From positions 5,394,001 to 5,458,000 of the forward strand of contig NZ_AP025730.1 of the NCBI RefSeq assembly GCF_023734135.1: a DNA stretch of 64,000 nucleotides, written 5' to 3'. This document shows positions 43,788 to 52,496 of the stretch, piece by piece. The notes under the pieces are model-generated. The model saw only the letters and a list, made by a program, of their open reading frames with translations. It was not told the DNA's origin and searched no databases. Origin of the DNA: Sphaerotilus microaerophilus (GTDB lineage: Bacteria > Pseudomonadota > Gammaproteobacteria > Burkholderiales > Burkholderiaceae_C). Position 1 is the first letter of the stretch; each line of letters starts with the position of its first letter. The position numbers and the translations under genes are program-made.

Positions 43788-44420
43788 ATGAAGCTGATCG
43801 TTTCCCCCCGAGCGCCCAACCCCCGCCGCGTGCGCATGTTCATCGCCGAGAAGGGCAACAGCCTGCCCGACATCGCGCTGGACAGCATCGACCTGGTGCG
43901 TGGCGACCACCGCAGCGCCGAGTTCAGGGCGCTCAATCCGATGGCGCGCGTGCCGGTGCTGCAACTCGACGACGGCCGCGCCCTGGCCGAAACCAGGGCG
44001 ATCTGCACCTACCTCGAAGGCCTGGCCCCCGAGCCCAACCTGATGGGCCGCGACGCCACCGAGCGCGCCTTCATCGAGATGGCCGACCGGCGCATGGAAA
44101 TCACGATGCTGGGCACCATCGCCAATTGGATCCGCCACGGCCATCCCGGGCTGGCCAACCTGGAGCGGCCCCAGTTCCCCGACTTCTCCGCCTCCCAGGG
44201 CGAGAAGCTGCGCGGCATCACCGCCTGGCTGGACGGCGAACTGGCCCGCCAGCCCTTCGTGGCCGGAGAGCGCTTCACCATCGCCGACATCACCGCCTTC
44301 TGCGGCCTGGAGTTCGCCCGCGGCCTGATGAAGTACCGCCCTGGCGACGAGGGGCTGGCCCACCTGCAGGCCTGGCGCGACCGCATCGCCGAGCGGCCCA
44401 GCGCGCGCGCTGGGGCCTGA
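43788..44420 (+). CDS. Glutathione S-transferase family protein
   Basis: A 210-residue cytosolic protein. The N-terminal thioredoxin-like domain (MKLIVSPRAPNPRRVRMFIAEKG, NPMARVPVLQLDDG, the glutathione-contact AETRAICTYLE) and the helical C-terminal domain (GERFTIADITAFCGLEF) are typical of GST. Catalytic type is uncertain because the Ser/Tyr position is in SPRAPNPRR. The ATG at 43788 has GAGGA 7-8 bases upstream. It is unrelated in sequence to its neighbours. Confidence 0.87.
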   Translation: MKLIVSPRAPNPRRVRMFIAEKGNSLPDIALDSIDLVRGDHRSAEFRALNPMARVPVLQLDDGRALAETRAICTYLEGLAPEPNLMGRDATERAFIEMADRRMEITMLGTIANWIRHGHPGLANLERPQFPDFSASQGEKLRGITAWLDGELARQPFVAGERFTIADITAFCGLEFARGLMKYRPGDEGLAHLQAWRDRIAERPSARAGA

Positions 44421-44490
44421 CCCGGCGCGTCACGACGGCAGAGGGGTGTCGCGTGCAAGCCGCACACGGCGCGCACGGCCACCGGCCGGC

Positions 44491-44504
44491 TTGACCCACT
44501 TTAA
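44491..44504. promoter_or_regulatory. FNR-like box upstream of the DUF2946 gene
   Basis: TTGA-CCCACT-TTAA has one mismatch to TTGA-N6-TCAA. It lies 32 bases upstream of the earliest plausible start of the DUF2946 gene, within reach of a promoter shared with the copper receptor. Confidence 0.45.
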
Positions 44505-44535
44505 GCCGGCACCATTTCCACCGTCAGAAAGTGCG

Positions 44536-45072
44536 GTGCCGGACGGCCCACACGCTATCGTGCCGCTCGTGCCCGTTCGTCCCCCTGGCCGCCACGCCTC
44601 GCCCCGTCGCCCTCCCCCCGCGCGTTCGCTGACGTGCCGGTGGCCGCTGTGCGCACGCACGCGGCAGCGCCTCTGGCTGGGCGGGCTGCTGCTGGCGATG
44701 TGGTTCTCGGCCCTGCAGGGCCTGCTCGGCGCGACGGTCGTCACGGCACTCGCCGATGGCGGCCCGGTGGTCGAGGTCTGCACCGCGCAGGGCATGCGCT
44801 GGATGCCGCTGACCGAGGCACCCCGTGGCGACCTGGCCGACTCAGACACCGACACGCCACCCGGCCTGCAGGGCCTGGCCCAGCCCTGCGCCTGGGCGCT
44901 GGCGCACGTCAACGTGCCGCCGGCCCCGCAGGTCGCGCAGCGCCCGGCGCTGCTGGCACCGGTCGAGCGGGTCAGGCTGCGGCCTGATGCGCTCACCCTC
45001 CTGCTGCCCGACACCTCCGGGTGGATCCTGCTGAGCGCGCCGATGCGCGCGCCACCGACTCGCGCCGTGTGA
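44536..45072 (+). CDS. DUF2946-type membrane-anchored protein
   Basis: About 178 residues. A basic N-terminal segment is followed by one helix (LWLGGLLLAMWFSALQGLLGATVV) and a periplasmic part with the family-type motif VVEVCTAQGMRWMPL and a second Cys in LAQPCAW. DUF2946 genes often sit beside TonB-dependent copper receptors, as here. The start is uncertain (GTG at 44536, 44560 or 44569); none has a good ribosome site. A role in copper handling is inferred. Confidence 0.7.
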   Translation: MPDGPHAIVPLVPVRPPGRHASPRRPPPARSLTCRWPLCARTRQRLWLGGLLLAMWFSALQGLLGATVVTALADGGPVVEVCTAQGMRWMPLTEAPRGDLADSDTDTPPGLQGLAQPCAWALAHVNVPPAPQVAQRPALLAPVERVRLRPDALTLLLPDTSGWILLSAPMRAPPTRAV

Positions 45073-45220
45073 ACCCGTGCCCGGCCCCATGGCCGGCTCG
45101 ATCCGCAGTTCCTACGCGATTCCCACGTGACCCGCCCGGGCGCCCTCGATGCGCCGGGAGCGGTGCCGTGCGCGCCATGACGCCATGCCGGCGTGCGCAC
45201 CCCTTGTCAGGATTCTTTCC

Positions 45221-47593
45221 ATGCGCTCCACCCTGTCGACCCGGACGGCCGCCTGCCGTCGGGCCTCCCTCCGTTTGTCCCACCTCAGCCTGGCCCTCGC
45301 CACCGCGCTGCCGCTGTCTGCCACCCTGTTCCCCACCCTGGCCCAGGCCGCCGACGCAGCCATGCCCGCCCCAGCGGGGGCCAGCGCGCCGACCGCACTC
45401 GCCCCCGTCGTGGTGACCGGCGTGCGCCCCAAGCCGCTGCCGGCTGCCGATGGGCCGAACGAGCGCCAGCTCATCTCACGCCGCGCCGCCACCAGCGACA
45501 GCGCCCGGCTGCTGCTGGACGTGCCCGGCTTGTCGCTCTACACGGCCGGCGGCGTCTCCAGCCTGCCCGCCATCCGGGGACTGGCCGACGATCGCCTGCG
45601 CGTGCAGGTGGATGGCATGGACCTGATCTCGGCCTGCGCCAACCACATGAATGCGCCGCTGTCTTACATCGACGCCAGCGCGGTGCGCAGCGTCGAGGTG
45701 TTCGCCGGCATCGCGCCGGTCAGCGCCGGTGGCGACAGCATCGGCGGCACGATCTCGGTGCGCTCGGCCGATCCCGAGTTCGCCGAGCCCGGCGCCGGCC
45801 TGCTGACCCAGGGCGAGGTCGGCGCCAGCCTGCGCAGCAACGGCCGCGCCGCGGCCGCCCACCTGGGCGCCACCGTGGCGGGCGAGCAGGTCAGCGTGAG
45901 CTATCGCGGCTCGGTCGCCCGGGCCGACAACTACCGCGCCGGCAGCGACTTCAAGGCCGCCGGGGCCGCCGCGGCCGGGCGCGACTGGCTCGACGGCGAC
46001 GAGGTGGGCTCAACCGCCTACAAGTCCGTCAACCACGCCCTGTCAACCGCCGTGCGCCTCGGTGCACAGCACCTCGCCGAGCTGCGCCTGGGCCTGCAGG
46101 ACATCCCGAAGCAGGACTGGCCCAACCAGCGCATGGACATGACGGGCAACGACAGCGTCCAGGCCAACCTGCGCTACCAGGGCCGCTTCGACTGGGGCGG
46201 CGTCGAGGCGCGCCTGTACCACGAGGACACCGAACACCAGATGCAGTTCGGCGACTACAAGCTGTTCTGGTACGGCCCCACCGGGGGCAGCGACGGCGTG
46301 GCCGGCCCGATCAGCGGAGGCACCACGGGCTACGCGGCCGGCATGCCCATGGACACGCACGGCCGCAACACCGGCCTGACGGTGAAGGCCGACGCCCGGC
46401 TGAACGAGCGCGACCTGCTGCGTGCCGGCAGCGAGTGGCAGCGCTACCGCCTGGACGACTGGTGGGATCCCTCCGGCAAGGGCATGTGGCCCAACACCTT
46501 CTGGAACATCCGCGACGGCCAGCGTGACCGCGCCGCGCTGTTCGGCGAGTGGGAGGCACAGTGGTCGGCCCAGTGGCTCAGCCACATCGGCCTGCGCCAC
46601 GAGACGGTGATGATGGACGCTGGCGAGGTGCAGGGCTACAACGCCACCTTCAGCCCCACCGACCAGGCCGCCTTCAATACCGCCGACCGCCGGCACCGCG
46701 ACCAGAACCTCAACCTGGTGGCGCTGACCCGCCTCAAGCCCGCGGCGACCCTGACGCTGGAGGCCGGCTACGCGATGAAGACGCGCTCGCCCAACCTCTA
46801 TGAGCGCTACGCCTGGTCCAGCCACGGCATGGCCATGCGCATGGTCAACCTGGTCGGCGACGGCAACGGCTACGTTGGCAACCTGGCCTTGCAGCCCGAA
46901 ACCGCCCACACGCTCAGCGCCGCCGCCGACTGGCAGGCCGAGGACGGCAAGGCCTGGCACCTGCGCGTGTCACCGCACCTCACGCAGGTCGAGGACTACA
47001 TCGACGCCGCGCGCTGCTTCTCCAGCGCCACCAACACGGCCTGCACCGCCGCCAACCTGACCCTGCAGAACGGCTTCGTCTACCTGCGCTACGTCAACCA
47101 GTCGGCCCGGCTGTACGGGCTGGACCTGTCCGGTGACGCGCAGCTCGGCCAGTGGGGCCGGCTAGGCGCCCTCAGCACGCGCGCCCAGATCAGCTACCTG
47201 CGCGGCAAGAACCGCGACACGGGCGACCACCTCTACAACATGATGCCGCTGCACGCGCGCATCGCCCTGGAGCAGCGCCTGCCGCTGGCAGGAGGCAGCT
47301 TCAACAGCACCCTGGAGGCCGAGGGGGTCGACGCCAAGGAGCGCCTCTCGGCCACCCGCAACGAGCAGCGCACCGCCGGCTACGGCCTGCTGCACCTGCG
47401 CGCCGGCTGGGAGCGCGGCGGCCTGCGCATCGATGCGGGCATCGAGAACCTGCTCGACCGCTTCTACCAGCACCCGCTGGGCGGCGCCTACACCGGCCAG
47501 GGCAAGACCATGTCCGGCACCATCGTGCCCTGGGGCACCCCGGTCCCCGGCCCCGGGCGCAGCCTCTACGCCGGCGTGAACTGGCGGTTCTGA
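45221..47593 (+). CDS. TonB-dependent copper receptor (OprC-like)
   Basis: A 790-residue outer-membrane receptor. It has a signal peptide, a plug domain (APVVVTGVRPK TonB-box region, LPAIRGLADDRLRVQVDGMDLISACANHMNAPLSYID, VFAGIAPVSAGGDSIGGTI) and a 22-strand barrel ending LYAGVNWRF. The CANHM motif in the plug and the NHMN-like methionine/histidine cluster are characteristic of OprC-type copper receptors. Denitrifiers express OprC homologues to supply copper for NosZ. AGGA lies 9 bases before the ATG. No fur-type box was seen. Confidence 0.88.
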   Translation: MRSTLSTRTAACRRASLRLSHLSLALATALPLSATLFPTLAQAADAAMPAPAGASAPTALAPVVVTGVRPKPLPAADGPNERQLISRRAATSDSARLLLDVPGLSLYTAGGVSSLPAIRGLADDRLRVQVDGMDLISACANHMNAPLSYIDASAVRSVEVFAGIAPVSAGGDSIGGTISVRSADPEFAEPGAGLLTQGEVGASLRSNGRAAAAHLGATVAGEQVSVSYRGSVARADNYRAGSDFKAAGAAAAGRDWLDGDEVGSTAYKSVNHALSTAVRLGAQHLAELRLGLQDIPKQDWPNQRMDMTGNDSVQANLRYQGRFDWGGVEARLYHEDTEHQMQFGDYKLFWYGPTGGSDGVAGPISGGTTGYAAGMPMDTHGRNTGLTVKADARLNERDLLRAGSEWQRYRLDDWWDPSGKGMWPNTFWNIRDGQRDRAALFGEWEAQWSAQWLSHIGLRHETVMMDAGEVQGYNATFSPTDQAAFNTADRRHRDQNLNLVALTRLKPAATLTLEAGYAMKTRSPNLYERYAWSSHGMAMRMVNLVGDGNGYVGNLALQPETAHTLSAAADWQAEDGKAWHLRVSPHLTQVEDYIDAARCFSSATNTACTAANLTLQNGFVYLRYVNQSARLYGLDLSGDAQLGQWGRLGALSTRAQISYLRGKNRDTGDHLYNMMPLHARIALEQRLPLAGGSFNSTLEAEGVDAKERLSATRNEQRTAGYGLLHLRAGWERGGLRIDAGIENLLDRFYQHPLGGAYTGQGKTMSGTIVPWGTPVPGPGRSLYAGVNWRF

Positions 47594-47611
47594 AGCCTTG
47601 ACGCGGCCGGC

Positions 47612-47625
47612 TTGACCTGGTTCAA
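47612..47625. promoter_or_regulatory. FNR/DNR-type box upstream of the c4 cytochrome
   Basis: TTGA-CCTGGT-TCAA, an exact match to TTGA-N6-TCAA. It lies 18 bases after the receptor stop and 134 bases upstream of the cytochrome start. Confidence 0.75.
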
Positions 47626-47672
47626 GGACGGCCGGGGCCAGCTGTCGGACGCTCGCGGGTCGCCGCTGCAGC

Positions 47673-47686
47673 TTGACGCAAGCCAA
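47673..47686. promoter_or_regulatory. Second FNR-like box upstream of the c4 cytochrome
   Basis: TTGA-CGCAAG-CCAA has one mismatch to the consensus. It lies 61 bases from the first box and 73 bases upstream of the start codon. Confidence 0.45.
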
Positions 47687-47759
47687 GTTCGGCGGCATCG
47701 TCAGCTGCCCCGGGCCGGCCTGCGTGCCACCCCGGGCAGTGTCATCCGACCCGACCGCC

Positions 47760-48482
47760 ATGGACCCATCTCGCGCTCCCACGAACCGCCCCAGTCACGC
47801 GCGGCGAGGGCGGCTTGCCCGGCACGTCAACCGTCTGCTGCTGCCGCTGTGCCTGCTCGCCGCGGTGGGCGCCGCCCCGGCCCAGAACCTGGAGCGCGGC
47901 AAGGAGATCAACGCCACCTGCGCCGGCTGCCACGGCGAGTTCGGCCAGGGCGGCAAGAAGGGCGAGTACCCCCGCCTGGCCGGCCAGCGCGCCGCGCACA
48001 TCGCCGACCAGCTGCGCGCCTTCCGCAATCGGACCCGCATCAACCTGCCGATGTTCCCGTACACGCAGGAGCGCGAGCTGTCCAACGCCGACATTGAGGA
48101 CGTGTCCGCCTACCTCGCCGGGGTCGAGCTGCCCACCGAGTGGCCCACCTTCAAGCCCGACGATGACGCCCTGACGCGCCTGACGGCCATGGAGAAGGTG
48201 ATGATCATCCCGCGCGCGCCGGGCGACGTGGACCGCGGCCGCACCCTCTTCCAGAAGGAATGCGCCGCCTGCCACGCCCGCACGGGCATGGGACGCGGCA
48301 AGTTCCCGCGCCTGGTGGGCCAGTACAGCGCCTACCTGAAGAAGCAGATGGACGCCTTCGTCAAGGGCGACCGGCCACACGACGAAGAGGGCGTGGTCGG
48401 CATCCTCAACCGGCTCAACGAGCAGGACATGAACGACGTGCTCGCCTACCTCACCCTGATCCAGACCCCGGAGAAGCCATGA
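47760..48482 (+). CDS. Cytochrome c4-type diheme cytochrome
   Basis: A 240-residue periplasmic protein with a signal (LLLPLCLLAAVGAAPAQ) and two cytochrome c domains in tandem. The first has CAGCHGEFGQGGKKGEYPRLAGQ, the second CAACHARTGMGRGKFPRLVGQ; each is followed by an axial Met in NLPMFPYTQ or VVGILNRL. The two halves resemble each other as in cytochrome c4. Likely electron donor to a terminal reductase or oxidase. Two FNR-like boxes upstream place it in the anaerobic regulon. Its stop overlaps the ankyrin gene (ATGA). Confidence 0.88.
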   Translation: MDPSRAPTNRPSHARRGRLARHVNRLLLPLCLLAAVGAAPAQNLERGKEINATCAGCHGEFGQGGKKGEYPRLAGQRAAHIADQLRAFRNRTRINLPMFPYTQERELSNADIEDVSAYLAGVELPTEWPTFKPDDDALTRLTAMEKVMIIPRAPGDVDRGRTLFQKECAACHARTGMGRGKFPRLVGQYSAYLKKQMDAFVKGDRPHDEEGVVGILNRLNEQDMNDVLAYLTLIQTPEKP

Positions 48483-49102
48483 ACACGGACCTGCTCACCT
48501 CGATGCCAGGACTGACCGCCCCCGCTGCCCGCCACGGCTTGGTGGCCGGGCTGCGTGCCGGACTGGTGACGGGCCTGGCGCTGGGGCTGACCGTGTGGCT
48601 GACGCTGGCCCACGCGCCGGCGCACGCCCAGGCTCAGGCCCAGGCAGCCCCGGCGACCACCCCGGCGACCTCATCGGCGCCCGCCGTGGGCACCGGCACC
48701 GGCCTGCCAATCCACGAAGTCGCGAGCACCGGGACCCGGCAGGCGCTGGAACAACTGCTGCGCGCCGACCCCCGGCAGCGCGACGCCCGCAACCCCCTGG
48801 GCGCCACCCCGCTGCACCTGGCCGCCACCAACGCCGACCCCGGCGCGCTGCAGGCCCTGGTGGCCGCCGGCGCCAACCCCAACGCCCGCGACGGCGAGGG
48901 CCGCACGCCGCTGCACATGGCCGCCTTCTCCACCCGCACCGCCAACGCCAAGCTGCTGCTGCGCGCCGGTGCCGACCCCCTGCTCAAGACCGACGCCGGC
49001 CGCGACGTGCTCAGCATGGCCCGGCGCGTGCGCGCCGACGAGCTGGCCGGCGAGGTCTCCCTGTGGATCCTCAAGGGCTGCACGCCCGCCAAGCCCTGCT
49101 GA
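48479..49102 (+). CDS. Secreted ankyrin-repeat protein
   Basis: A 207-residue exported protein with a signal sequence (about residues 20-48) and a low-complexity Ala/Gln linker. About three ankyrin repeats follow (GATPLHLAATNADPGALQALVAAGANPN; GRTPLHMAAFSTRTANAKLLLRAGADPL; DAGRDVLSMARR). It ends LKGCTPAKPC with two cysteines. Ankyrin proteins mediate protein binding; beside a cytochrome it may assist heme-protein assembly or protection, but this is inferred. Coupled to the c4 gene. Confidence 0.83.
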   Translation: MNTDLLTSMPGLTAPAARHGLVAGLRAGLVTGLALGLTVWLTLAHAPAHAQAQAQAAPATTPATSSAPAVGTGTGLPIHEVASTGTRQALEQLLRADPRQRDARNPLGATPLHLAATNADPGALQALVAAGANPNARDGEGRTPLHMAAFSTRTANAKLLLRAGADPLLKTDAGRDVLSMARRVRADELAGEVSLWILKGCTPAKPC

Positions 49103-49128
49103 CGGCGGACCCACACGCGGAGCAAACC

Positions 49129-49776
49129 ATGCCTGCCATCACGCCGCTCGCCTTGCGGATCACCCCTCGGACCGCACCCGGAGTCATCCACCGGATCGGC
49201 CGCCCGCTCGCCCCCCTGCTGCTGGCCGGCGCCGCCGCGGTGCTTGGCCTCGGGCTGGGCAGCCTGACCGCGCACGCCCAGCCGGCCACGGCCTCGGCCG
49301 CCGCATCGGCCGCGCCATCGGGTATCTCCCCCCGCGCCGACCTGCCGCCCGTCACCGTCTACGCGCCCAGCCCCTGCCTGGCGTGCATCGACTGGGCCGA
49401 CCACCTGCGCCGCCACGGCTTCACCGTGACGATGGAAGACAAGCCGCAGGCCGAGATGCCGCGCATCAAGCGCTGGCTGAACGTGCCCAGCGACCTCGAA
49501 TCGGTGCACACCGCCCGTGTGGGCCCCTACTTCATCGAGGGCCACGTGCCGGCCGACGACATCCTGGCGCTGCTCAAGGAGCAGCCCAAGGCCCGCGGCC
49601 TGGCCGTGCCCGGACTGCCGCGCGGTGCCCCGGGCCGGGAGAGCTACAACCCGATCTGCGACACCGCCTGCACCATCCTCGACAACGCCGCCGCCGAACC
49701 CACCGTGCGCCGCGAGGCCTACGTCACCCTGCTCGTCGGCCGCGATGGCCGCGGCAAGGTGTGGGCAAGGCATTGA
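49129..49776 (+). CDS. DUF411 metal-binding family protein
   Basis: A 215-residue exported protein of the DUF411 family: a signal (PLLLAGAAAVLGLGLGSL), then PPVTVYAPSPCLACIDWADHL, KRWLNVPSDLESVHTARVGPYFIEGHVPADDI and GLAVPGLPRGAPG. The family usually has CGCC at the metal site; here it is CLAC, keeping the outer pair and losing the middle Cys. Two more cysteines are in YNPICDTACTIL. Likely periplasmic copper handling. It is the last of the c4-ankyrin-DUF411 unit, 26 bases after the ankyrin gene. Confidence 0.82.
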   Translation: MPAITPLALRITPRTAPGVIHRIGRPLAPLLLAGAAAVLGLGLGSLTAHAQPATASAAASAAPSGISPRADLPPVTVYAPSPCLACIDWADHLRRHGFTVTMEDKPQAEMPRIKRWLNVPSDLESVHTARVGPYFIEGHVPADDILALLKEQPKARGLAVPGLPRGAPGRESYNPICDTACTILDNAAAEPTVRREAYVTLLVGRDGRGKVWARH

Positions 49777-49834
49777 GGAGAGGCCGCCTCCCGCGCTGAC
49801 GATCATCCGGCGCACTGCCACCGCCCGCCCCGCG

Positions 49835-50236
49835 ATGTATGCCGTCCTTGCCGCCGCGATCATCGGCAGCCTGTTCTGGTCCCCGGCGGACCGCACCCAC
49901 CACGGTGACCGCTGGCTGGCCAGCGTGGGGCAGAGCCTGCACCACCGCGGTGATGCGGGGCATCCGGGCCTCGTGACGCTGGAATACCGCCCGGACCGGC
50001 CCGCGCTCTTGGTCGGACCGCGCAGTGACCTGAAGCCGGTGCTGGGTCTGGGGGTGTCACCCGACCAGACCCGCTACCTCTACGCCGGCTGTCCCTGGGT
50101 ACCCGCGGGCCGGGACGCTGCGCGGGTGGCCGTTGTCAGCCCACCCCCAGCCGAGCCGCCATCAGGCTGCGCGCCCACTGCAGATCCTCGTCGCGTGGCT
50201 GCGGGTTGTCAACCTGGCGCACGGTCTGGACGATGA
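49835..50236 (+). CDS. Possible small anchored protein, weakly supported
   Basis: The 359 bases between the DUF411 gene and the oxidoreductase (49777-50135) hold no clear gene. The best candidate is a 133-residue frame with a short hydrophobic start (YAVLAAAIIGSLFW) and no recognised motif. Its last 100 bases overlap the convergent oxidoreductase gene, and no ribosome site is evident. It may be non-coding. Confidence 0.25.
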   Translation: MYAVLAAAIIGSLFWSPADRTHHGDRWLASVGQSLHHRGDAGHPGLVTLEYRPDRPALLVGPRSDLKPVLGLGVSPDQTRYLYAGCPWVPAGRDAARVAVVSPPPAEPPSGCAPTADPRRVAAGCQPGARSGR

Positions 50237-51404
50237 CGCCGTCGCCGCGCAGGCGGTAGCTGGTGTCGATGCGCAGCTGCTCGGCCGGGTCGGCGTCGAG
50301 CCAGACGTGGCACTGGCTGGCCGGCAGCAGTTCGGCCGCGGGCGGCAGGGCCTGCCCCAGGCTGGCGGCCAGCACCTGCCGGGCCGCGGCGGCGCCCAGG
50401 TCGGCGGCGATCTGCGCGGTCTTGGGGTAGGCGCCGAAGAGGATCGAGACGCTGTCCAGCGCATCGCCGACGATCAGGACCCGCTCGTCGCCAGGTGCGC
50501 GCAGGCTCAGTGGCTCCACCGCCGCCCAGCGGCTGGGCTGCCCCTGCGGGCCGCGCCCGAGCAGGCCGGCCTGGGTGAGCAGCGCGCCGGCGCCCATCGG
50601 TGGCAGCAGCAGGGCGTGGTCGAAGGGAAGCTCGCCATCGTCGGTGCGGACCGTCCTGGCCCAGGGGTCGACGCGCCGCACCTCGCTGTAGGGGCGGTGC
50701 TCGATCAGGCCGCGCCAGCGCTCGTTGAACAGCCGGGAGTAGCGCGGCATGCCGCCGCCGGCATCGAGCAGGGTGACCTTGGCGCGCAGGCCGCGGGCGC
50801 GGATCCAGCCAGCCAGCAGCACGGCACGCTCATAGGGCGCGGGTGGGCAACGGTAGGGCGGCGGCGGTACGGTGAGCAGCAGGTCGCCTCCCTGGAATCC
50901 CTGCAGCGCGCGCTGCAGGCCATCCAGCTCGCTGGCCTGGAAGCCGGCCGGGAAGCGTGAGCGCGCCTCGGCCTGCGCGCGGGCGTCGCCGCCGTACCAG
51001 GCGGCGTCGTCATACGTGGCGCCGGTGGCGAGGATGAGCCAGTCGTAGGCGAAGGCACCCGCACTGGTGTCGAGCCGCCGGCCCGGGCGGTCGATGGCCT
51101 GCACGTCGGCAGCCACGAAACGCCAGCCCTGCCGGCGCCCGAGTTCGGCCAGGTCGAGCCGCGGCAGGCGCTCGGGGGCCCGGTCGACCAGCCAGGCGCT
51201 GCTCAGCGGCAGGGAGCGCCACTGCGGAGAGCGGTCGATGAGCGTGATGTCCAGCCGGCCCGCGCCGTCACGGCCGAGCGCATGCGCTGCAGCCAGGCCG
51301 CCCCAGCCACCACCGACGATCAGCACCCTTGCGCGGGCCTGGCCGCCCAGCGCCGCAGCGGCCAGGCCGCCCAGCATGCCGCCAACGAGGCTGCGGCGCT
51401 TCAT
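50136..51404 (-). CDS. FAD-dependent pyridine-nucleotide-type oxidoreductase (FccB/SQR-like), exported
   Basis: A 422-residue flavoprotein with a possible twin-arginine signal (KRRSLVGGMLGGLAAAALGG). The FAD-binding motif is RVLIVGGGWGGLAAAHAL, and later segments LILATGATYDDAAWYGG and VLIVGDALDSVSILFGAYPKTAQIAADLGAA match the sulfide:quinone / flavocytochrome c dehydrogenase group. No redox-active cysteine pair is obvious. It is the last gene of the long nos-associated unit, its ATG overlapping the SCO stop. The electron acceptor and substrate are unknown. Confidence 0.8.
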   Translation of the reverse strand: MKRRSLVGGMLGGLAAAALGGQARARVLIVGGGWGGLAAAHALGRDGAGRLDITLIDRSPQWRSLPLSSAWLVDRAPERLPRLDLAELGRRQGWRFVAADVQAIDRPGRRLDTSAGAFAYDWLILATGATYDDAAWYGGDARAQAEARSRFPAGFQASELDGLQRALQGFQGGDLLLTVPPPPYRCPPAPYERAVLLAGWIRARGLRAKVTLLDAGGGMPRYSRLFNERWRGLIEHRPYSEVRRVDPWARTVRTDDGELPFDHALLLPPMGAGALLTQAGLLGRGPQGQPSRWAAVEPLSLRAPGDERVLIVGDALDSVSILFGAYPKTAQIAADLGAAAARQVLAASLGQALPPAAELLPASQCHVWLDADPAEQLRIDTSYRLRGDGVIVQTVRQVDNPQPRDEDLQWARSLMAARLGVG

Positions 51405-52042
51405 CGCGCGTCGGCCGCCAGCCAGCCTTCGATGCGCTCAACCAGCGTCGGCACCGGCGTGCTGTAGCCGAAGCGGGCCAGCAACTGCCCATCCGGACCG
51501 ACCAGGAACATACCGGCGGTGTGGTCCACCGTGTAGGCATTGGGCGAGGCACCGGGTTCGCGCACGACGGTGTAGGTCACGTCAAAGGCACCGGCAGCAC
51601 GTCGGACCAGGTCGGCAGAGCCGGTCAGGCCCAGGATGCGGTCATCGAACGCGCGGGTGTATTCGCCCAGCACCACCAGGGTGTCGCGCTGGGGATCGAC
51701 GCTGATGAAGATCGGCTGCAGCCGCCGCGCCTTGGCGGGGCCGAGCGCGGCCAGCACCTGCTGCATCTCCAGCATGGTGGTGGGGCAGACGTCCGGGCAG
51801 GACACGTAGCCGAAGGCGACCAGCTGGAAGCGGCCGCGGAAGTCCTCGGAGGTGAGCGCCCGCCCGCCTGGGCCCTGCAGGATCCAGCGGGGCGTGCGGC
51901 GCGAGGTGGCGTCGGCCGGGGCATCTGCGACGGCCTCGGGTGCCGCAACCGCCACGGTCTGTGCAGTGGCCGGAGCGAGCGGCAGCGCCCAGGCGAGCGC
52001 CACCATCAGCGCCGCGGCCGCCGCGCCTGCGTGCGCGCTCAC
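51401..52042 (-). CDS. SCO1/SenC-family copper chaperone
   Basis: A 213-residue exported thioredoxin-like protein. The copper site is visible as CPDVC in GYVSCPDVCPTTMLEMQQVL, with the ligand His in AYTVDHTAGMFLVGPDG. An N-terminal helix covers about residues 7-27. SCO proteins deliver Cu to CuA sites such as those in cytochrome oxidase and NosZ. Start is the GTG at 52042 in a four-base overlap with the preceding gene. Its place in the nos unit suggests a role in the NosZ CuA centre. Confidence 0.88.
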   Translation of the reverse strand: MSAHAGAAAAALMVALAWALPLAPATAQTVAVAAPEAVADAPADATSRRTPRWILQGPGGRALTSEDFRGRFQLVAFGYVSCPDVCPTTMLEMQQVLAALGPAKARRLQPIFISVDPQRDTLVVLGEYTRAFDDRILGLTGSADLVRRAAGAFDVTYTVVREPGASPNAYTVDHTAGMFLVGPDGQLLARFGYSTPVPTLVERIEGWLAADAR

Positions 52043-52464
52043 TGGGCCGGCCCGGCCGGCGCCGGGGGCGCTGCAGGCAGGACGGCCTGCAGGCGCTGGG
52101 CAAGTACATCCAGCCGGGCCTGCTGCGCGGCGGGCTCGGGGCAGGCGGTGCGACTGCCCGTCACGGCCAGGTAGCTCTGCTGGGTGCCATCGTCGAAGGC
52201 GCTGCCGTAGCGGGCCGTCTTGGGCGCGTGCGCCAGCATGAGCGCCTTGGCGCGCCGGGCAGCAGCCAGGTCCTGGCAGGCCAGGGCGCGGCCGTTGACC
52301 TCGGCGAGCTCGCCGATCTCCTTCAGGCCGGTCTCGACCGCAGGGGCCGCGACAGGCGTCGCGGGGGTGGCGTTCGGCGTGGCCACGGGGGCCGGGGTCT
52401 GGGCACAGCCGGTCACGACCGCTGCGCAGCACAGGAACAGGAAGGAGCGGGGAGCGGATGTCAT
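52039..52464 (-). CDS. Small lipoprotein of unknown function
   Basis: A 141-residue exported protein. The signal ends in CAAVVTGCAQT, a lipobox with Cys near residue 20. An Ala/Pro-rich linker and an alpha-helical domain (LACQDLAAARRAKALMLAH, SRTACPEPAAQQARLDVLAQRLQAVL) with two cysteines follow. I recognise no family. It lies 32 bases after the second nosD and overlaps SCO. Confidence 0.75.
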   Translation of the reverse strand: MTSAPRSFLFLCCAAVVTGCAQTPAPVATPNATPATPVAAPAVETGLKEIGELAEVNGRALACQDLAAARRAKALMLAHAPKTARYGSAFDDGTQQSYLAVTGSRTACPEPAAQQARLDVLAQRLQAVLPAAPPAPAGPAQ

Positions 52465-52496
52465 GGGTGGAACTCGCTGGACAGGATGAGGTTGGA

